Assembly (NCBI GenBank): GCA_017428525.1
Contig: JAFRQQ010000009.1
Coordinates: 1-64,000, forward strand
Direction of reading: 5' to 3'
Source: Clostridia bacterium
GTDB taxonomy: Bacteria; Bacillota; Clostridia; Oscillospirales; Acutalibacteraceae
DNA: 64,000 bases
In this document: in pieces, positions 34,565 through 43,290 of the stretch
Position numbering within the stretch: position 1 is the stretch's first letter
How the letters are laid out: every line of letters begins with the position of its first letter
Program-made: the position numbers and the translations under genes
Notes under the pieces: model-generated
Database searches by the model: none
What the model saw: only the letters and a program-made list of their open reading frames with translations
What the model was told of the DNA's origin: nothing

Positions 34565-35485
34565 ATGATCAAAGAGATTCCGAACGGCGTTTATCCGACC
34601 ATGATCACGCCCTATACGTCCGACAACCGCATTGATTTTGCCGCTGTTGAGGCGCTGCTGCACTGGTATGCCGACAACGGCGCAAACGGCGTGTTTGCTA
34701 TCTGCCAGTCCAGCGAGATCTTTTTCCTGTCGTTTGAGGAGCGCCTTTCGCTCCTGCATTTCATCATGACGCACAAGCCCGCCGGCATGACCGTCGTCGC
34801 CTCGGGCCACACCGCGGACGATCACAAGCGGCAGATCGATGAAGCCAAGGCGTTCATCGCCGAGGGCATCGACGCCTATGTGTTCATCGCGAACCGCTTT
34901 GCAAGCGCGGACGAAGGGGACGACGTCTTCCTGCGCCGCTATCAGGCGGCGGTCGACGCGCTGCCGGAGATCGCGCTGGGCGTTTACGAATGCCCCTATC
35001 CCTACAAGCGGCTGATGACGCCGGAGACCCTGCGCGCCTGCGCTCTTGGCGGGCGGCTGCAGTTTCTCAAGGACACCTGCTGCCGGATGGATCTGATCCG
35101 CGCGAAGCTCTCCGCGGTCGCGGATACGCCGCTGAAGATCTTCAATGCGAACGCCGCGCTCCTGCTCGAATCCCTGCAGGCCGGGTGCGCCGGGTATTCC
35201 GGCGTGATGGCGAATTTCCACCCGGAGCTCTACGCATGGCTGTGCAAAAAATATCGATCCGATCCCGAAACGGCGGCGCAGGTGCAGGCCTTCCTCGGCT
35301 TCGCGTCCGTGGCGGAGTGCCAGTGCTACCCCGTCAACGCCAAATATCACCTGAATCTCTGCGGCGTGCCGATGGAGATCGCCTCGCGCGCGCGGGACGC
35401 GGCCGAATTCGGCGAGAGCCGACGCCGGGAGATCGAGCAGATGCATGCAGTCACGCAGATGCTGAAACGTCGGCTCGGAATTTGA
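34565..35485 (+). CDS. dihydrodipicolinate synthase / N-acetylneuraminate lyase family aldolase
   Basis: A 306-residue class I aldolase of the DapA/NAL superfamily: GVYPTMITPYTSDNRIDFAA, GVFAICQSSEIFFLS (in place of the usual GTTGE loop), a Tyr in YECPYPYKRL, and the Schiff-base Lys in LQFLKDTCC. The altered loop argues against true DapA and for a keto-acid or sugar-acid lyase. ATG 34,565 has GGAGG 10 nt upstream. Substrate unknown; monocistronic. Confidence 0.85.
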   Translation: MIKEIPNGVYPTMITPYTSDNRIDFAAVEALLHWYADNGANGVFAICQSSEIFFLSFEERLSLLHFIMTHKPAGMTVVASGHTADDHKRQIDEAKAFIAEGIDAYVFIANRFASADEGDDVFLRRYQAAVDALPEIALGVYECPYPYKRLMTPETLRACALGGRLQFLKDTCCRMDLIRAKLSAVADTPLKIFNANAALLLESLQAGCAGYSGVMANFHPELYAWLCKKYRSDPETAAQVQAFLGFASVAECQCYPVNAKYHLNLCGVPMEIASRARDAAEFGESRRREIEQMHAVTQMLKRRLGI

Positions 35486-35526
35486 ATGAATGTGACAAAA
35501 TTCGACGTTTTATCTTCATTTTTCTG

Positions 35527-35555
35527 TTGATTTTTTAAAATAGCTATGGTAAAAT
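35527..35555 (+). promoter_or_regulatory. promoter of SDR-like gene
   Basis: TTGATT and TAAAAT are 17 bp apart, 54 bp before the ATG. Confidence 0.7.
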
Positions 35556-35609
35556 GAATTGAATATGGATGCTTTTGTCCGTAAATTCATACGTTGGAGG
35601 AGATCAATT

Positions 35610-37154
35610 ATGGCACAGAAAAAAACGGTATTCCTGACCGGCGGCTCCGGCAACATGGGCTTCCACAGCTTTTTGGAATTCCAGAAGCATAAGGATACGT
35701 TCAACGTCGTTCTTTTGCTGCGCGACAGCGAGAAGAACAGAAAAAAGTTTGGTCCTTACATGAACGATCCGTCCGTCAAGATCGTGTGGGGCGATCTGAA
35801 GAATTATGACGATGTGCTCAAGTGCGTCAACGGTGCGGACTATGTGCTGCATGTGGGCGGCATGGTGTCTCCCGCCGCGGACTATTATCCCACCAAGACC
35901 ATCCAGACCAACACCACCGCGGCCAAGAATATTGTCACGGCCGTCAAGGCGCAGCCGAATCCGGACGCGGTCAAGGTCGTCTATATCGGCACCGTGGCCG
36001 AGACCGGCGACAGAAACGCGCCGATCCACTGGGCGCGCACCGGCGACCCGATCAAAATCAGCATTTATGATCACTACGCGATCAGCAAGACCATTGCCGA
36101 GAGCTATTTCGCGGAGAGCGGCCTGAAGCACTGGGTCTCCCTGCGTCAGTCCGGCATCCTCTATGCCGAGATCCTCAAGAATATGGATCCCATCATGTTC
36201 CACGTGCCGATCAACGGCGTGCTCGAGTGGGCCACGGTCGAGGATTCCGCCCGCCTGATGGTCAACGTCTGCGGCGACGACATCCCCGAGGAATTCTGGA
36301 GACGGTTCTATAATATCGGCTCCGGCGAGGACTACCGCATCACGAATTACGAGTTCGAGGAGCTGCTGCTCGGCACGCTCGGCATCGGCTCGCCCAAGAA
36401 GATCTTTGATCCCAACTGGTTCATCACGCGCAACTTCCACGGCCAGTGGTATTATGACGGCGACGAGCTCGAGAAATACTGCCACTTCCGCGCCAACGTG
36501 CCCGTCAAGCAGTATTTCAAGAACATGATGAACGACGTCGAGTTCTTCTATAAGCTCGCCTTCCTCGGCAAGCCCTTCGCGCCGCTGATCAAGCTCTTCA
36601 TGAAGAAGATCGCCTCCGCCGAGATTTACGGCACCCTGTGGTGGCTCAAGAATCGCGTGCCCGAGCGTCTTTCTGCTTACTTCGGCAGCTACGAAGAGTG
36701 GGAGAAGATCCCCTCCAAGTGGCAGGATTACAAGATCGTGATCCCGTCCAAGAAGTCCACGTCCGACGACGTGCTTGTGCTCGATCACGGTTATGACGAG
36801 AGCAAGCCGGTTGAGGAGATCACGCTTGAGGATCTGCAGAAAGCGGCGGCCTTCCGCGGCGGCGAATGCCTGGCCACGGCTGACGAATACGTCGATTTCT
36901 ACACCCCGATCAAGTGGAAGTGCGCGCACGGCCACGAATTCATGATGAGCCCGAACCTCGTGCTGCGCGGCGGTCACTGGTGCCCGCAGGAGCTGCCCTC
37001 CGACTGCGAAGGCAAGAAGTTCCACTGGGCCTACGACGCGGAAGCGAAGGTCAATCCGTTCTTTGCGCAGGTGTGGTATCCGCTGCACAGCAAGGATGAG
37101 GACAACGTCTATGACGAATCGATCTTCAAGGGCTTCGAGGGCTTTAAAGACTGA
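35610..37154 (+). CDS. NAD-dependent epimerase/dehydratase with C-terminal zinc-ribbon-like domain
   Basis: 514 residues. An extended-SDR Rossmann domain: TGGSGNMGFHSFLEF near the N-terminus, WGDLKNYDDVLKCVNGADYV, and the catalytic YDHYAISK (Y-x3-K). A substrate domain reaches about residue 300. A second ~200-residue part follows, with YKIVIPSKKSTSDDVLVLDH and a Cys/His cluster KWKCAHGHEFMMSPN...GGHWCP resembling a zinc ribbon. The fusion is longer than typical sugar epimerases (about 310-340). A GGAGG ribosome site is present. Substrate unknown. Confidence 0.85.
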   Translation: MAQKKTVFLTGGSGNMGFHSFLEFQKHKDTFNVVLLLRDSEKNRKKFGPYMNDPSVKIVWGDLKNYDDVLKCVNGADYVLHVGGMVSPAADYYPTKTIQTNTTAAKNIVTAVKAQPNPDAVKVVYIGTVAETGDRNAPIHWARTGDPIKISIYDHYAISKTIAESYFAESGLKHWVSLRQSGILYAEILKNMDPIMFHVPINGVLEWATVEDSARLMVNVCGDDIPEEFWRRFYNIGSGEDYRITNYEFEELLLGTLGIGSPKKIFDPNWFITRNFHGQWYYDGDELEKYCHFRANVPVKQYFKNMMNDVEFFYKLAFLGKPFAPLIKLFMKKIASAEIYGTLWWLKNRVPERLSAYFGSYEEWEKIPSKWQDYKIVIPSKKSTSDDVLVLDHGYDESKPVEEITLEDLQKAAAFRGGECLATADEYVDFYTPIKWKCAHGHEFMMSPNLVLRGGHWCPQELPSDCEGKKFHWAYDAEAKVNPFFAQVWYPLHSKDEDNVYDESIFKGFEGFKD

Positions 37155-37165
37155 TTGATGAAATG

Positions 37166-37204
37166 AAAAAGGGATCTGCGGCAACCTGTCGCAGATCCTT
37201 TTTT
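37166..37204 (+). terminator. terminator of SDR-like gene
   Basis: A 9-bp GC-rich stem GGATCTGCG / CGCAGATCC extended by A-T pairs, then six T. Confidence 0.9.
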
Positions 37205-37235
37205 GTTTGTGTGTCGAATTTTTGACAGTTATTCG

Positions 37236-37312
37236 AATACAATCGGGTACGGGCGAAGCCCGTCCTTCATTCCTAATTCCTCGTTCTTAATTCTTCATTA
37301 AATCTCGCAGTC
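37236..37312. repeat. intergenic repeat fragment
   Basis: CGGGTACGGGCGAAGCCCG followed by TCATTCCTAATTCCTCG-type units: the same module that ends the large inverted repeats. Confidence 0.7.
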
Positions 37313-37313
37313 A

Positions 37314-37886
37314 TTATTTGATTATAATCTCATCCAGGCTCCGCTTCGGTACCCAGTGCACGTCGTTTTCGTCGCGGTAATACGCGGTGTTGCCGTCGGG
37401 CGGCAGGTCGGTCAGGCGCACGGTTTCGCCGGCCTTGCCCAGCGCGAGCACGAGCCCGATTTCATATTTTTCCTGATCGATGCCGAGCGCCTCGGCGAGC
37501 TGTTCGCGCCGCACGTTGCCCAGCATGCAGCCGGCAAAGCCGTCCTCGGCGGCGGCGAGCAGGATGGTCTGCGCGGCGATGCCCTCGTCCCGCAGCTTCG
37601 GCTGCCAGATCGCAAGGTCGGTGAGCATCACGATGTAGGCGACAGGGCGCTCGTGCTCCGCAGGGCCCGGCCAGTCGGGCAGCATCCCGGCCCAGCCGAG
37701 GGTCGCGAAAGTCTTTGCCGCCTCGTTTGTATCGGTGACCAGCCGGTATCTGATGATCTGCCGGTTGACGCTGGATGCAGCGAAGCGCGCAACGTCGATC
37801 CAGCCGCGCAGCTGCGCTTCGGTGATCGGCACAGAGCGGTCAAACCGGCGGTAGGAGCGGTTTTTGATGACAAGGTCCTTGAGCAT
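37314..37886 (-). CDS. nitroreductase-family flavoprotein
   Basis: A 190-residue FMN oxidoreductase: IKNRSYRRFDRSVPITEAQL (the N-terminal RRS/RRF FMN-phosphate motif), AASSVNRQIIRYRLVTD, EGIAAQTILLAAAEDGFAGC and YEIGLVLALGKAGETVRL. It is expected to be a dimer using NAD(P)H. GGAGGG is 8 nt before ATG 37,886; a longer frame upstream crosses the divergent promoter. Substrate unknown. Confidence 0.9.
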   Translation of the reverse strand: MLKDLVIKNRSYRRFDRSVPITEAQLRGWIDVARFAASSVNRQIIRYRLVTDTNEAAKTFATLGWAGMLPDWPGPAEHERPVAYIVMLTDLAIWQPKLRDEGIAAQTILLAAAEDGFAGCMLGNVRREQLAEALGIDQEKYEIGLVLALGKAGETVRLTDLPPDGNTAYYRDENDVHWVPKRSLDEIIIK

Positions 37887-37946
37887 GGATATTTCCCTCC
37901 AAACAATATAATCGGATTTAAAATGTATATTTTTGCTCAGAATCGC

Positions 37947-37975
37947 TTGCGTATTCCGGGCTTGTATGCTATGAT
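37947..37975 (+). promoter_or_regulatory. promoter of subtilase gene
   Basis: TTGCGT and TATGAT are 17 bp apart, 53 bp before the ATG. Confidence 0.6.
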
Positions 37976-38028
37976 GAATTGAAAAGGTATCTGTATTTTG
38001 CCGCTTGGCACGGAAAGGGGGGCTTCGG

Positions 38029-39837
38029 ATGAAACGCATATCCAGCGCGCTGTTCGCGCTGCTGCTGGCGTTTGCCGCCGTGGGCATGACGTGTGCGACG
38101 GCTTATGCGAGCGCGCCGGAGCCGCTCTCGCCCGCGGACTTTGCTTCGCAGGTCGGCGCGCTTATGCGCACTGCCGGCTCCGACGCCGACCCCGCGACGC
38201 GGCTGCTTGTGCAGTGCGACCGGCGGCTTGACCCGCGGGGCGCTGTGTCCGTCTTTTTCGGCGGCGACGACCTGTGGGTGCTGCAGTATGCCGACGCGGC
38301 CGCTGCCGCGCAGGCGCGTGCTTTCTATGAATCGCAAAGCGCGGTTTCGATTGTCGAGCAGGATCAGCCCGCCGTGTCCGGGCCGGAGCGCGTCACAACA
38401 GTTGCGCGTGTTTCCGGCAACGGGACGCGGACCGTGCATACCACGCATATTTCCTGGGGTCCGTCCTTCGTAGGCGTCGACGGGCTGAGCAGCGGCATGC
38501 GCCACGGGACGAATCCGGAGGCGACGCGCGTGGTTGCCGTGCTCGACAGCGGCGCGCAGAGCGATCATCCGTTTCTGGTCGACCGTCTGCTGCCCTCCAC
38601 GGTCAACACCTCGGCCAGCGGCACCCCGAACAGCGCCGAGGATGACAACGGCCACGGCACGCAGGTCGCGGGCGTGATTGCCGACACCGCGCCGACGAAT
38701 ATTTTCATTCGCCCTTATAAAGTGCTCGATTGCTACACCGCCGGTTCGCTGCTGACCGCGATTGCCGGTCTGCAGTGCGCGATCGCGGACGGTGTGGACG
38801 TTATCAATATGAGCTTCTGCTTTGCCGATACGTCGCAGGCGCTGCAGGATGTGCTCGATCAGGCGCACGCGCAGGATATTCTGCTCGTCGCCGCCGCCGG
38901 CAACAGCCGCACGGATGCGCCGACTTATCCCTCCTGCTGCGACCATGTGCTGCGCATTTCCGCCGTGAATGAAAACGGCGAGCTCGCGGGTTTCAGCAAT
39001 TACGGCGACATCGACCTCGCGGCCCCCGGCTTCAATATCAAGACTTCGTCCCTCGGCGGGGGCTATGCCACGGTGCGCGGCACCTCGGAGGCGGCGCCCT
39101 TTGTCGCGGCCGTCGCGGCCATGCTGCGCGCGGCGCATCCCTGCCTGTCTGCGGATGACACGGAGGCGCTGCTCAAAGCCTGCGCCGTGCCGCCGCTTTA
39201 CGCGAGCCTGAATCCGGTTTATTACGGCGCGGGCTTGCTGCAGGCCCCGAATCTGACCGATCCCGCCGTGCGCGCGATGATCCTGCCTTACTGCGGCAGC
39301 GCGGATTACACCGCCTATGATGTCGCGGTCGCGCACGCGCAGGCGATCGAGGATTTCAGTCCTTATGAAGCTGTGACGGTCGAGCGCCTGCAGGAGACGC
39401 TGCAGATTGACGTGCAGACGCTCACGGCCTGCGATCAGCCGGATCTCGATCAGGTGACCGCGCAGATCAACGCGGCTGTCAGCGGCCTCGTGCTCTGGAG
39501 TCCGCGCTCCTTCGCGCTGATCGGTCCGGAGAAAAATCTTTCAAAATACGGCGGCTATCAGATCAAGACGCAGGTGCGCCCGGTCTATGCGCGCATCAAA
39601 ACAACCAGCTGGTACAGCGGGAATCCGGACGTGGTGTCCGTGAGCGTTAACGGCTATATCCGCTATGTCAGCGACGGGACCGCGAACGTCTATTGCCGGA
39701 TCGTGTTTGACGATGATTCGGTCGTTGTGCGCGGCGTGTCCATCACCTGTGAGATGCGGCCCTTTGACCGGATCCTCACGCTGCTGGACGCGATCTTCCA
39801 CTATCTGCTGTTCCCGACAAGAGCAAGCAATGAATGA
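38029..39837 (+). CDS. secreted subtilisin-like serine protease (S8)
   Basis: 602 residues with a signal peptide (RISSALFALLLAFAAVGMTC, cleavage near AYA). The catalytic triad is visible: D173 in VVAVLDSGAQSDHP, H209 in DDNGHGTQVAGVI and S353 in GTSEAAPFVAAVAAML, with an oxyanion Asn in VAAAGNSRTDAPTYPSCCDH. Residues ~50-150 may be a propeptide. After the protease come a ~90-residue helical spacer, an Ig-like BIG2-type domain (WYSGNPDVVSVSVNGYIRYV) and an aromatic C-terminal helix (FDRILTLLDAIFHYLLF). Ribosome site GAAAGGGGGG. Confidence 0.92.
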   Translation: MKRISSALFALLLAFAAVGMTCATAYASAPEPLSPADFASQVGALMRTAGSDADPATRLLVQCDRRLDPRGAVSVFFGGDDLWVLQYADAAAAAQARAFYESQSAVSIVEQDQPAVSGPERVTTVARVSGNGTRTVHTTHISWGPSFVGVDGLSSGMRHGTNPEATRVVAVLDSGAQSDHPFLVDRLLPSTVNTSASGTPNSAEDDNGHGTQVAGVIADTAPTNIFIRPYKVLDCYTAGSLLTAIAGLQCAIADGVDVINMSFCFADTSQALQDVLDQAHAQDILLVAAAGNSRTDAPTYPSCCDHVLRISAVNENGELAGFSNYGDIDLAAPGFNIKTSSLGGGYATVRGTSEAAPFVAAVAAMLRAAHPCLSADDTEALLKACAVPPLYASLNPVYYGAGLLQAPNLTDPAVRAMILPYCGSADYTAYDVAVAHAQAIEDFSPYEAVTVERLQETLQIDVQTLTACDQPDLDQVTAQINAAVSGLVLWSPRSFALIGPEKNLSKYGGYQIKTQVRPVYARIKTTSWYSGNPDVVSVSVNGYIRYVSDGTANVYCRIVFDDDSVVVRGVSITCEMRPFDRILTLLDAIFHYLLFPTRASNE

Positions 39838-39840
39838 AAC

Positions 39841-39868
39841 AGACGGTTCTTCGGAGCCGTCTTTTTTT
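39841..39868 (+). terminator. terminator of subtilase gene
   Basis: A 9-bp stem AGACGGTTC / GAGCCGTCT with TTCG tetraloop and T-run. It touches the stop of the convergent acetyltransferase gene. Confidence 0.9.
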
Positions 39869-40424
39869 ATAGCTTCAATCCCATGACCGTGCCGCCGCCG
39901 CCCGCGATCAGCCGGCGAAAGCCGAAGCGGCGATAGAAGCGGATCGCGTCCTTGTTGCCGGAGCCGACGATCAGCATCACGCGCGGCACATTCTGTGCTT
40001 TGAGATGCGCGAGCAGACGGTTCATCAGCTGCGTGCCGCCGCCCTGCCCGGTCGCTTCGTCGAGCAGGTCGATGTGCAGATGCGCAGGGTAGAACGGCGA
40101 AAAGACGCGCAGGACGAGCTGCTCCGCGCGCACCTCGAGCTTTTCGCTGCGGGGGTTTGCCAGAATGCGCCGCAGATAGGGCGCGAAGGCGCGGCGATAG
40201 CGCTTGTAATCCGGCGCGCTGAGCGTATAGCCCATGACCGTGCCCGCGTCGTCGAGCAGCGCGAAGCAGTTGCCCGGCTCACATTCCAAATAATAATCGC
40301 AGTAGCAGTCGGTGATATAGCGCCCGACGCCGTCGGGATCGCTGACCGCCTCGAGCGGCCCGGTGCAGCGGCAGATATACCGCAGGCGTTCTTTCATCGA
40401 TTCATTGTAGGGGACGACGGTCAT
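39867..40424 (-). CDS. GNAT-family N-acetyltransferase
   Basis: 185 residues with the GNAT fold. The acetyl-CoA loop is DEATGQGGGTQLMNRLLAHL, followed by GSGNKDAIRFYRRFGFRRLI (the typical N-x-x-A-x-x-F-Y-x-x-x-G-F motif). It resembles YitI/OGA-type C-terminal acetyltransferase domains (HLHIDLLDEATGQG). Its start overlaps the stop of the upstream glycoside-hydrolase-like gene by 4 nt, so the two may act on the same sugar. Acceptor unknown. Confidence 0.87.
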   Translation of the reverse strand: MTVVPYNESMKERLRYICRCTGPLEAVSDPDGVGRYITDCYCDYYLECEPGNCFALLDDAGTVMGYTLSAPDYKRYRRAFAPYLRRILANPRSEKLEVRAEQLVLRVFSPFYPAHLHIDLLDEATGQGGGTQLMNRLLAHLKAQNVPRVMLIVGSGNKDAIRFYRRFGFRRLIAGGGGTVMGLKL

Positions 40425-42631
40425 GCAAGCACCTCCAGCCGAAGCGCCGCGAGCTGCACGCCGATGGTCGGCTCCTCCATGGAGAGCCGCAGCCGCCCCG
40501 ACGGCAGCCGAGCGCCCGGGATTTTATAACAGACGCTGCGATAGCCCGGCGGGCAGAAACGCGCGTCATAGGCGGGATCCGCCGCCCCGCCGTAGAGCGG
40601 ACCGCTATAGAGCGGCTTCCCGTTGGCCCAAAGATGAAAGCGCGTTTCCGGCGGCAGACCGCGCTCCTTGACAAACAGCCGCAGGCGGTAATCGCAGCCC
40701 GCACGCAGCCGGTCGGTTTCATAGAAAAAGGTGAAATGATCGTAAGCGATCTGCAGCGCGGTGGGCAGGGAGCCGTTGTTTTCGCGCACACTGTCGCCGC
40801 GCGCGTTGAGATAGAATTCGCCGTCCTGCCGTTTGCCCGCAATGAAAATCCCGTGCAGCGCCACAGAGTAAAAGACCTCGCCGTCGCCGTCGCGATTGAA
40901 GGCAAAATAGGCCTGCGCCGCGGCGGGATCGCTTTCGTTTCGCAGCTTTTGCAGCAGCCACGCGCGGTCGGTGATCGGCAGATCGATCGTTTCGAGGATC
41001 GCGCCGCGCTCGGGATTCTCCGCGCCGTAGCGGGCGATATCCGTCTGCAGGCCGATCGCTTCAAACAGGAACGCGCACAGCGTTTCGATTTCCTCCCGCA
41101 GCGCAAGATACGCCGGCGGGAAGGGCGTTTCAAGCAGTTTGATTGCGGCGTTGACGCCTTTGGAGCGCAGCGCTTTCTCGGCTCTTTTGATCAGTTTCAT
41201 CTCGAACCGGCGGCGCTGACGCAGCAGCAGGTCGCAGTCCGCGCGCAGCAGGAGCTGCACGAACCGCCAGTTTTTCATCAGGAAGGGGTATTGCGCGCGC
41301 AGCGCTTCAAACATTGCGTGCGTCGTCTCGATGTCGTCGTTTTCGGCCGGGTCGTCGATCCAGTTGATTTCGAGCCCGTGGATCGCGTCGGCGATCGCTT
41401 CCGCATCCGCGCCGTAAAAGAACAGCCGCGCGTAGTCGAGCAGGACCTCGCGATACGGCTTCCTGCCGAAGTAATCGAGGTCGGACCAGAGCATCTTGTT
41501 CACGTCGTCCGTGATCCCTTCGGAATAGCTGACCGAGCCGCAGACGTCGCGCGCGGTTTCCTCGTGCAGCATGGCAAATTCCATCGGACGCGGATTCGTG
41601 CACTCGCGGCTCAGACCGGTCGAAAAGGCGAAATGCCAGTTGTCGATTTTGTAATGCACCGGATACTCGCAGCGCACGTTGTGGGTGATATCGGGATAAA
41701 ACCGGATCGGCAGCGCCTTCGGCACAAATTCCCGCAGTTTCGGCAGGGGATAGGCGTGGTTCGGCCCCATCACAACGCCGTCGATTTCCGGCGGCATTTC
41801 GCGGATCATCCGGATGAAATCACTGCGCCAGCCCGGCTGATTGTGCGGCTGCTGCGCGGAGACCCAGAGCTTCGCCTGCGGATGGCGTTTTTTCAGCATT
41901 TTGCTGATGGCTTTGACGCGCCGCAGGAGCGCGTCCACGGGCAGATCGCCCGGGTCGCTGCCGGGGATCATCACGGCGTCCAGCCGCGGGAGCCTCGCGT
42001 AAAGCGCGTCGTGCCGCGCGGCCGCCTGTGCGTCGGTTTCCTCGGTCACATTCGGAAACCACAGCGAGAGGTCGAGATCGAGCGCGTCCATGTCCTTCGC
42101 CGTCGCGACAAGGAAGTCCTCCTCGTCATACTGCATCAGCCGGTTGCGTTCGGAATGCCCGCTCTGATAGGGGATGTGCTCGATCGTATTCACGCCGAAA
42201 AACATCAGGTCCAGATAGTAGCTGCGGTAATCGCTCAGATGCCACGCGTCGTAGGTGTTCGGCGTCGGGCGGTAGCCGAGCTGATGGCCGCGGATCGCCT
42301 TATATGGCGTATAGACGCCCGTGAGATCGTTTATCACCTGCGCGCCGCCCTTGCAGGGCACGATGCGCCGCAGCAGCAGGCCGATCGCGTAGATCCAGCC
42401 GCGCATGCCGCTTGCTTTGAGCGTCAGGCAGTCGCCGTCCGTTTCGATCGCGTAGCCGTCGCGCGGCAAATCTTCATCCAGATGTAAGCAGACCTGCGCA
42501 GGCGTGCAGGACTTGACGGAAAACCCGCGCGCAGTCAGCTGCGCTTTGAGGATATCGGCGGCGTTTTCCGCGGCCGGGTCGGCGTCGATCCGGCAGCTGT
42601 GCGGCAGGAGCCATCCGCTGTTTGATTCCAT
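40421..42631 (-). CDS. glycoside-hydrolase-like protein with GH67/GH20-type N-terminal domain
   Basis: 736 residues, no signal peptide. Residues ~1-105 resemble the alpha/beta domain that precedes GH20/GH67/GH84 barrels (DCLTLKASGMRGWIYAIGLL). A TIM-barrel-like region from ~120 to 430 has KAIRGHQLGYRPTPNTYDAW, DLMFFGVNTIEHIPY, LDLSLWFPNV and KLWVSAQQPHN. A helical region and a C-terminal beta-sandwich follow. I cannot identify the catalytic pair or the CAZy family. ATG 42,631 has GGAGG 6 nt upstream. Coupled to an acetyltransferase gene. Confidence 0.75.
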   Translation of the reverse strand: MESNSGWLLPHSCRIDADPAAENAADILKAQLTARGFSVKSCTPAQVCLHLDEDLPRDGYAIETDGDCLTLKASGMRGWIYAIGLLLRRIVPCKGGAQVINDLTGVYTPYKAIRGHQLGYRPTPNTYDAWHLSDYRSYYLDLMFFGVNTIEHIPYQSGHSERNRLMQYDEEDFLVATAKDMDALDLDLSLWFPNVTEETDAQAAARHDALYARLPRLDAVMIPGSDPGDLPVDALLRRVKAISKMLKKRHPQAKLWVSAQQPHNQPGWRSDFIRMIREMPPEIDGVVMGPNHAYPLPKLREFVPKALPIRFYPDITHNVRCEYPVHYKIDNWHFAFSTGLSRECTNPRPMEFAMLHEETARDVCGSVSYSEGITDDVNKMLWSDLDYFGRKPYREVLLDYARLFFYGADAEAIADAIHGLEINWIDDPAENDDIETTHAMFEALRAQYPFLMKNWRFVQLLLRADCDLLLRQRRRFEMKLIKRAEKALRSKGVNAAIKLLETPFPPAYLALREEIETLCAFLFEAIGLQTDIARYGAENPERGAILETIDLPITDRAWLLQKLRNESDPAAAQAYFAFNRDGDGEVFYSVALHGIFIAGKRQDGEFYLNARGDSVRENNGSLPTALQIAYDHFTFFYETDRLRAGCDYRLRLFVKERGLPPETRFHLWANGKPLYSGPLYGGAADPAYDARFCPPGYRSVCYKIPGARLPSGRLRLSMEEPTIGVQLAALRLEVLA

Positions 42632-42765
42632 GACGCGCCTCCGTTCGTTCGTTTTTATCAATTATATACCATTCGGCGTCATTCGTCAATCATCCCCGGG
42701 CCGGATCATGATTTTATCCTGCGGCGGCGCAAATCCGGCGGCGAAAACTTTTTTGAAATAATCCC

Positions 42766-42793
42766 TTGACATTTGCGTGATCTGTGCTATAAT
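42766..42793 (+). promoter_or_regulatory. promoter of tRNA-Pro
   Basis: Consensus TTGACA and TATAAT with a 16-bp spacer, 20 bp before the tRNA. Confidence 0.85.
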
Positions 42794-42812
42794 AATTTTC
42801 GCTGATAAGCAA

Positions 42813-42888
42813 CCGGGTGTGGCGCAGTTGGGAGCGCGCTTGACTGGGGGTCAAGAGGCCGTGAGTTCAAGTCTCGCCACTCGGACCA
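42813..42888 (+). tRNA. tRNA-Pro (GGG)
   Basis: Acceptor CCGGGTG / CACTCGG with one G-U, anticodon stem CTTGA / TCAAG with loop CTGGGGG (anticodon GGG), T-loop TTCAAGT and encoded CCA. The 3' 21 nt is duplicated downstream. Confidence 0.95.
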
Positions 42889-43055
42889 GCAAAAATCCCG
42901 TCACGTTTGTGACGGGGTTTTTGCTTTTTAAAGGCGAGACTTGAACAGGGCGTGAGCGAAGCGAGAGAAACAATCCGGTGGATTGTTGCGGCGCCCGCGT
43001 GCGTGCCGCAGGCGCGGCAACGCCGTAAAGCGGGCAAGTCTCGCCACTCGGACCA
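42868..43055. repeat. putative attachment-site duplication at tRNA-Pro 3' end
   Basis: The last 21 nt of tRNA-Pro (42,868-42,888) are repeated exactly at 43,035-43,055. Each copy is followed by its own intrinsic terminator. In addition 42,933-42,946 is an inverted copy of 14 nt of the T-arm. This is the classic footprint of site-specific integration into a tRNA 3' end; the DNA between the copies is only 146 bp, so the element has mostly been lost. Confidence 0.75.
42892..42923 (+). terminator. terminator after tRNA-Pro
   Basis: Perfect 8-bp stem CCCGTCAC / GTGACGGG with GTTT loop and T-run. Confidence 0.9.
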
Positions 43056-43098
43056 TCGCTCAAATCCTTGTTTTATAAGGGTTTGAGCGACTTTTTTT
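43056..43098 (+). terminator. terminator after the duplicated tRNA 3' end
   Basis: A 14-bp stem TCGCTCAAATCCTT / AAGGGTTTGAGCGA with seven T. It starts immediately after the duplicated CCA and is probably the original tRNA-Pro terminator displaced by integration. Confidence 0.85.
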
Positions 43099-43116
43099 GT
43101 CTGTCGCGCGACCTTT

Positions 43117-43169
43117 AGCTACCAAAAAAAATAGCCGTAGCTACCAAATTAGCTACCAAAAAGCTACCA
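43117..43169. repeat. four AGCTACCA direct repeats (arm-site-like)
   Basis: AGCTACCAAA at 43,117, 43,139 and 43,151 and AGCTACCA at 43,162, irregularly spaced 11-22 bp. Short direct repeats beside a tRNA att site are typical arm-type binding sites of tyrosine integrases. No integrase gene is present. Confidence 0.65.
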
Positions 43170-43243
43170 TTTTTACGGTCTGTTTGATTTTTAAATATAT
43201 GTAATAACTCGCCTGTGCACCGACGAGTCAGATTCATATTGAA

Positions 43244-43276
43244 AAATAAAAAACCGCTGAATTTAATCAACGGTTT
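43244..43276 (-). terminator. terminator of NYN-domain gene
   Basis: On the minus strand AAACCGTTGA / TCAGCGGTTT (one wobble) followed by TTTTATTTTT. Confidence 0.8.
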
Positions 43277-43290
43277 CATAGTAAAGGTTT

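Noticed and set aside
42851..43063. 70-codon minus-strand frame over tRNA-Pro
   Set aside because: It is the antisense of the tRNA, its terminator and the duplicated 3' end; such frames are a common annotation artefact.
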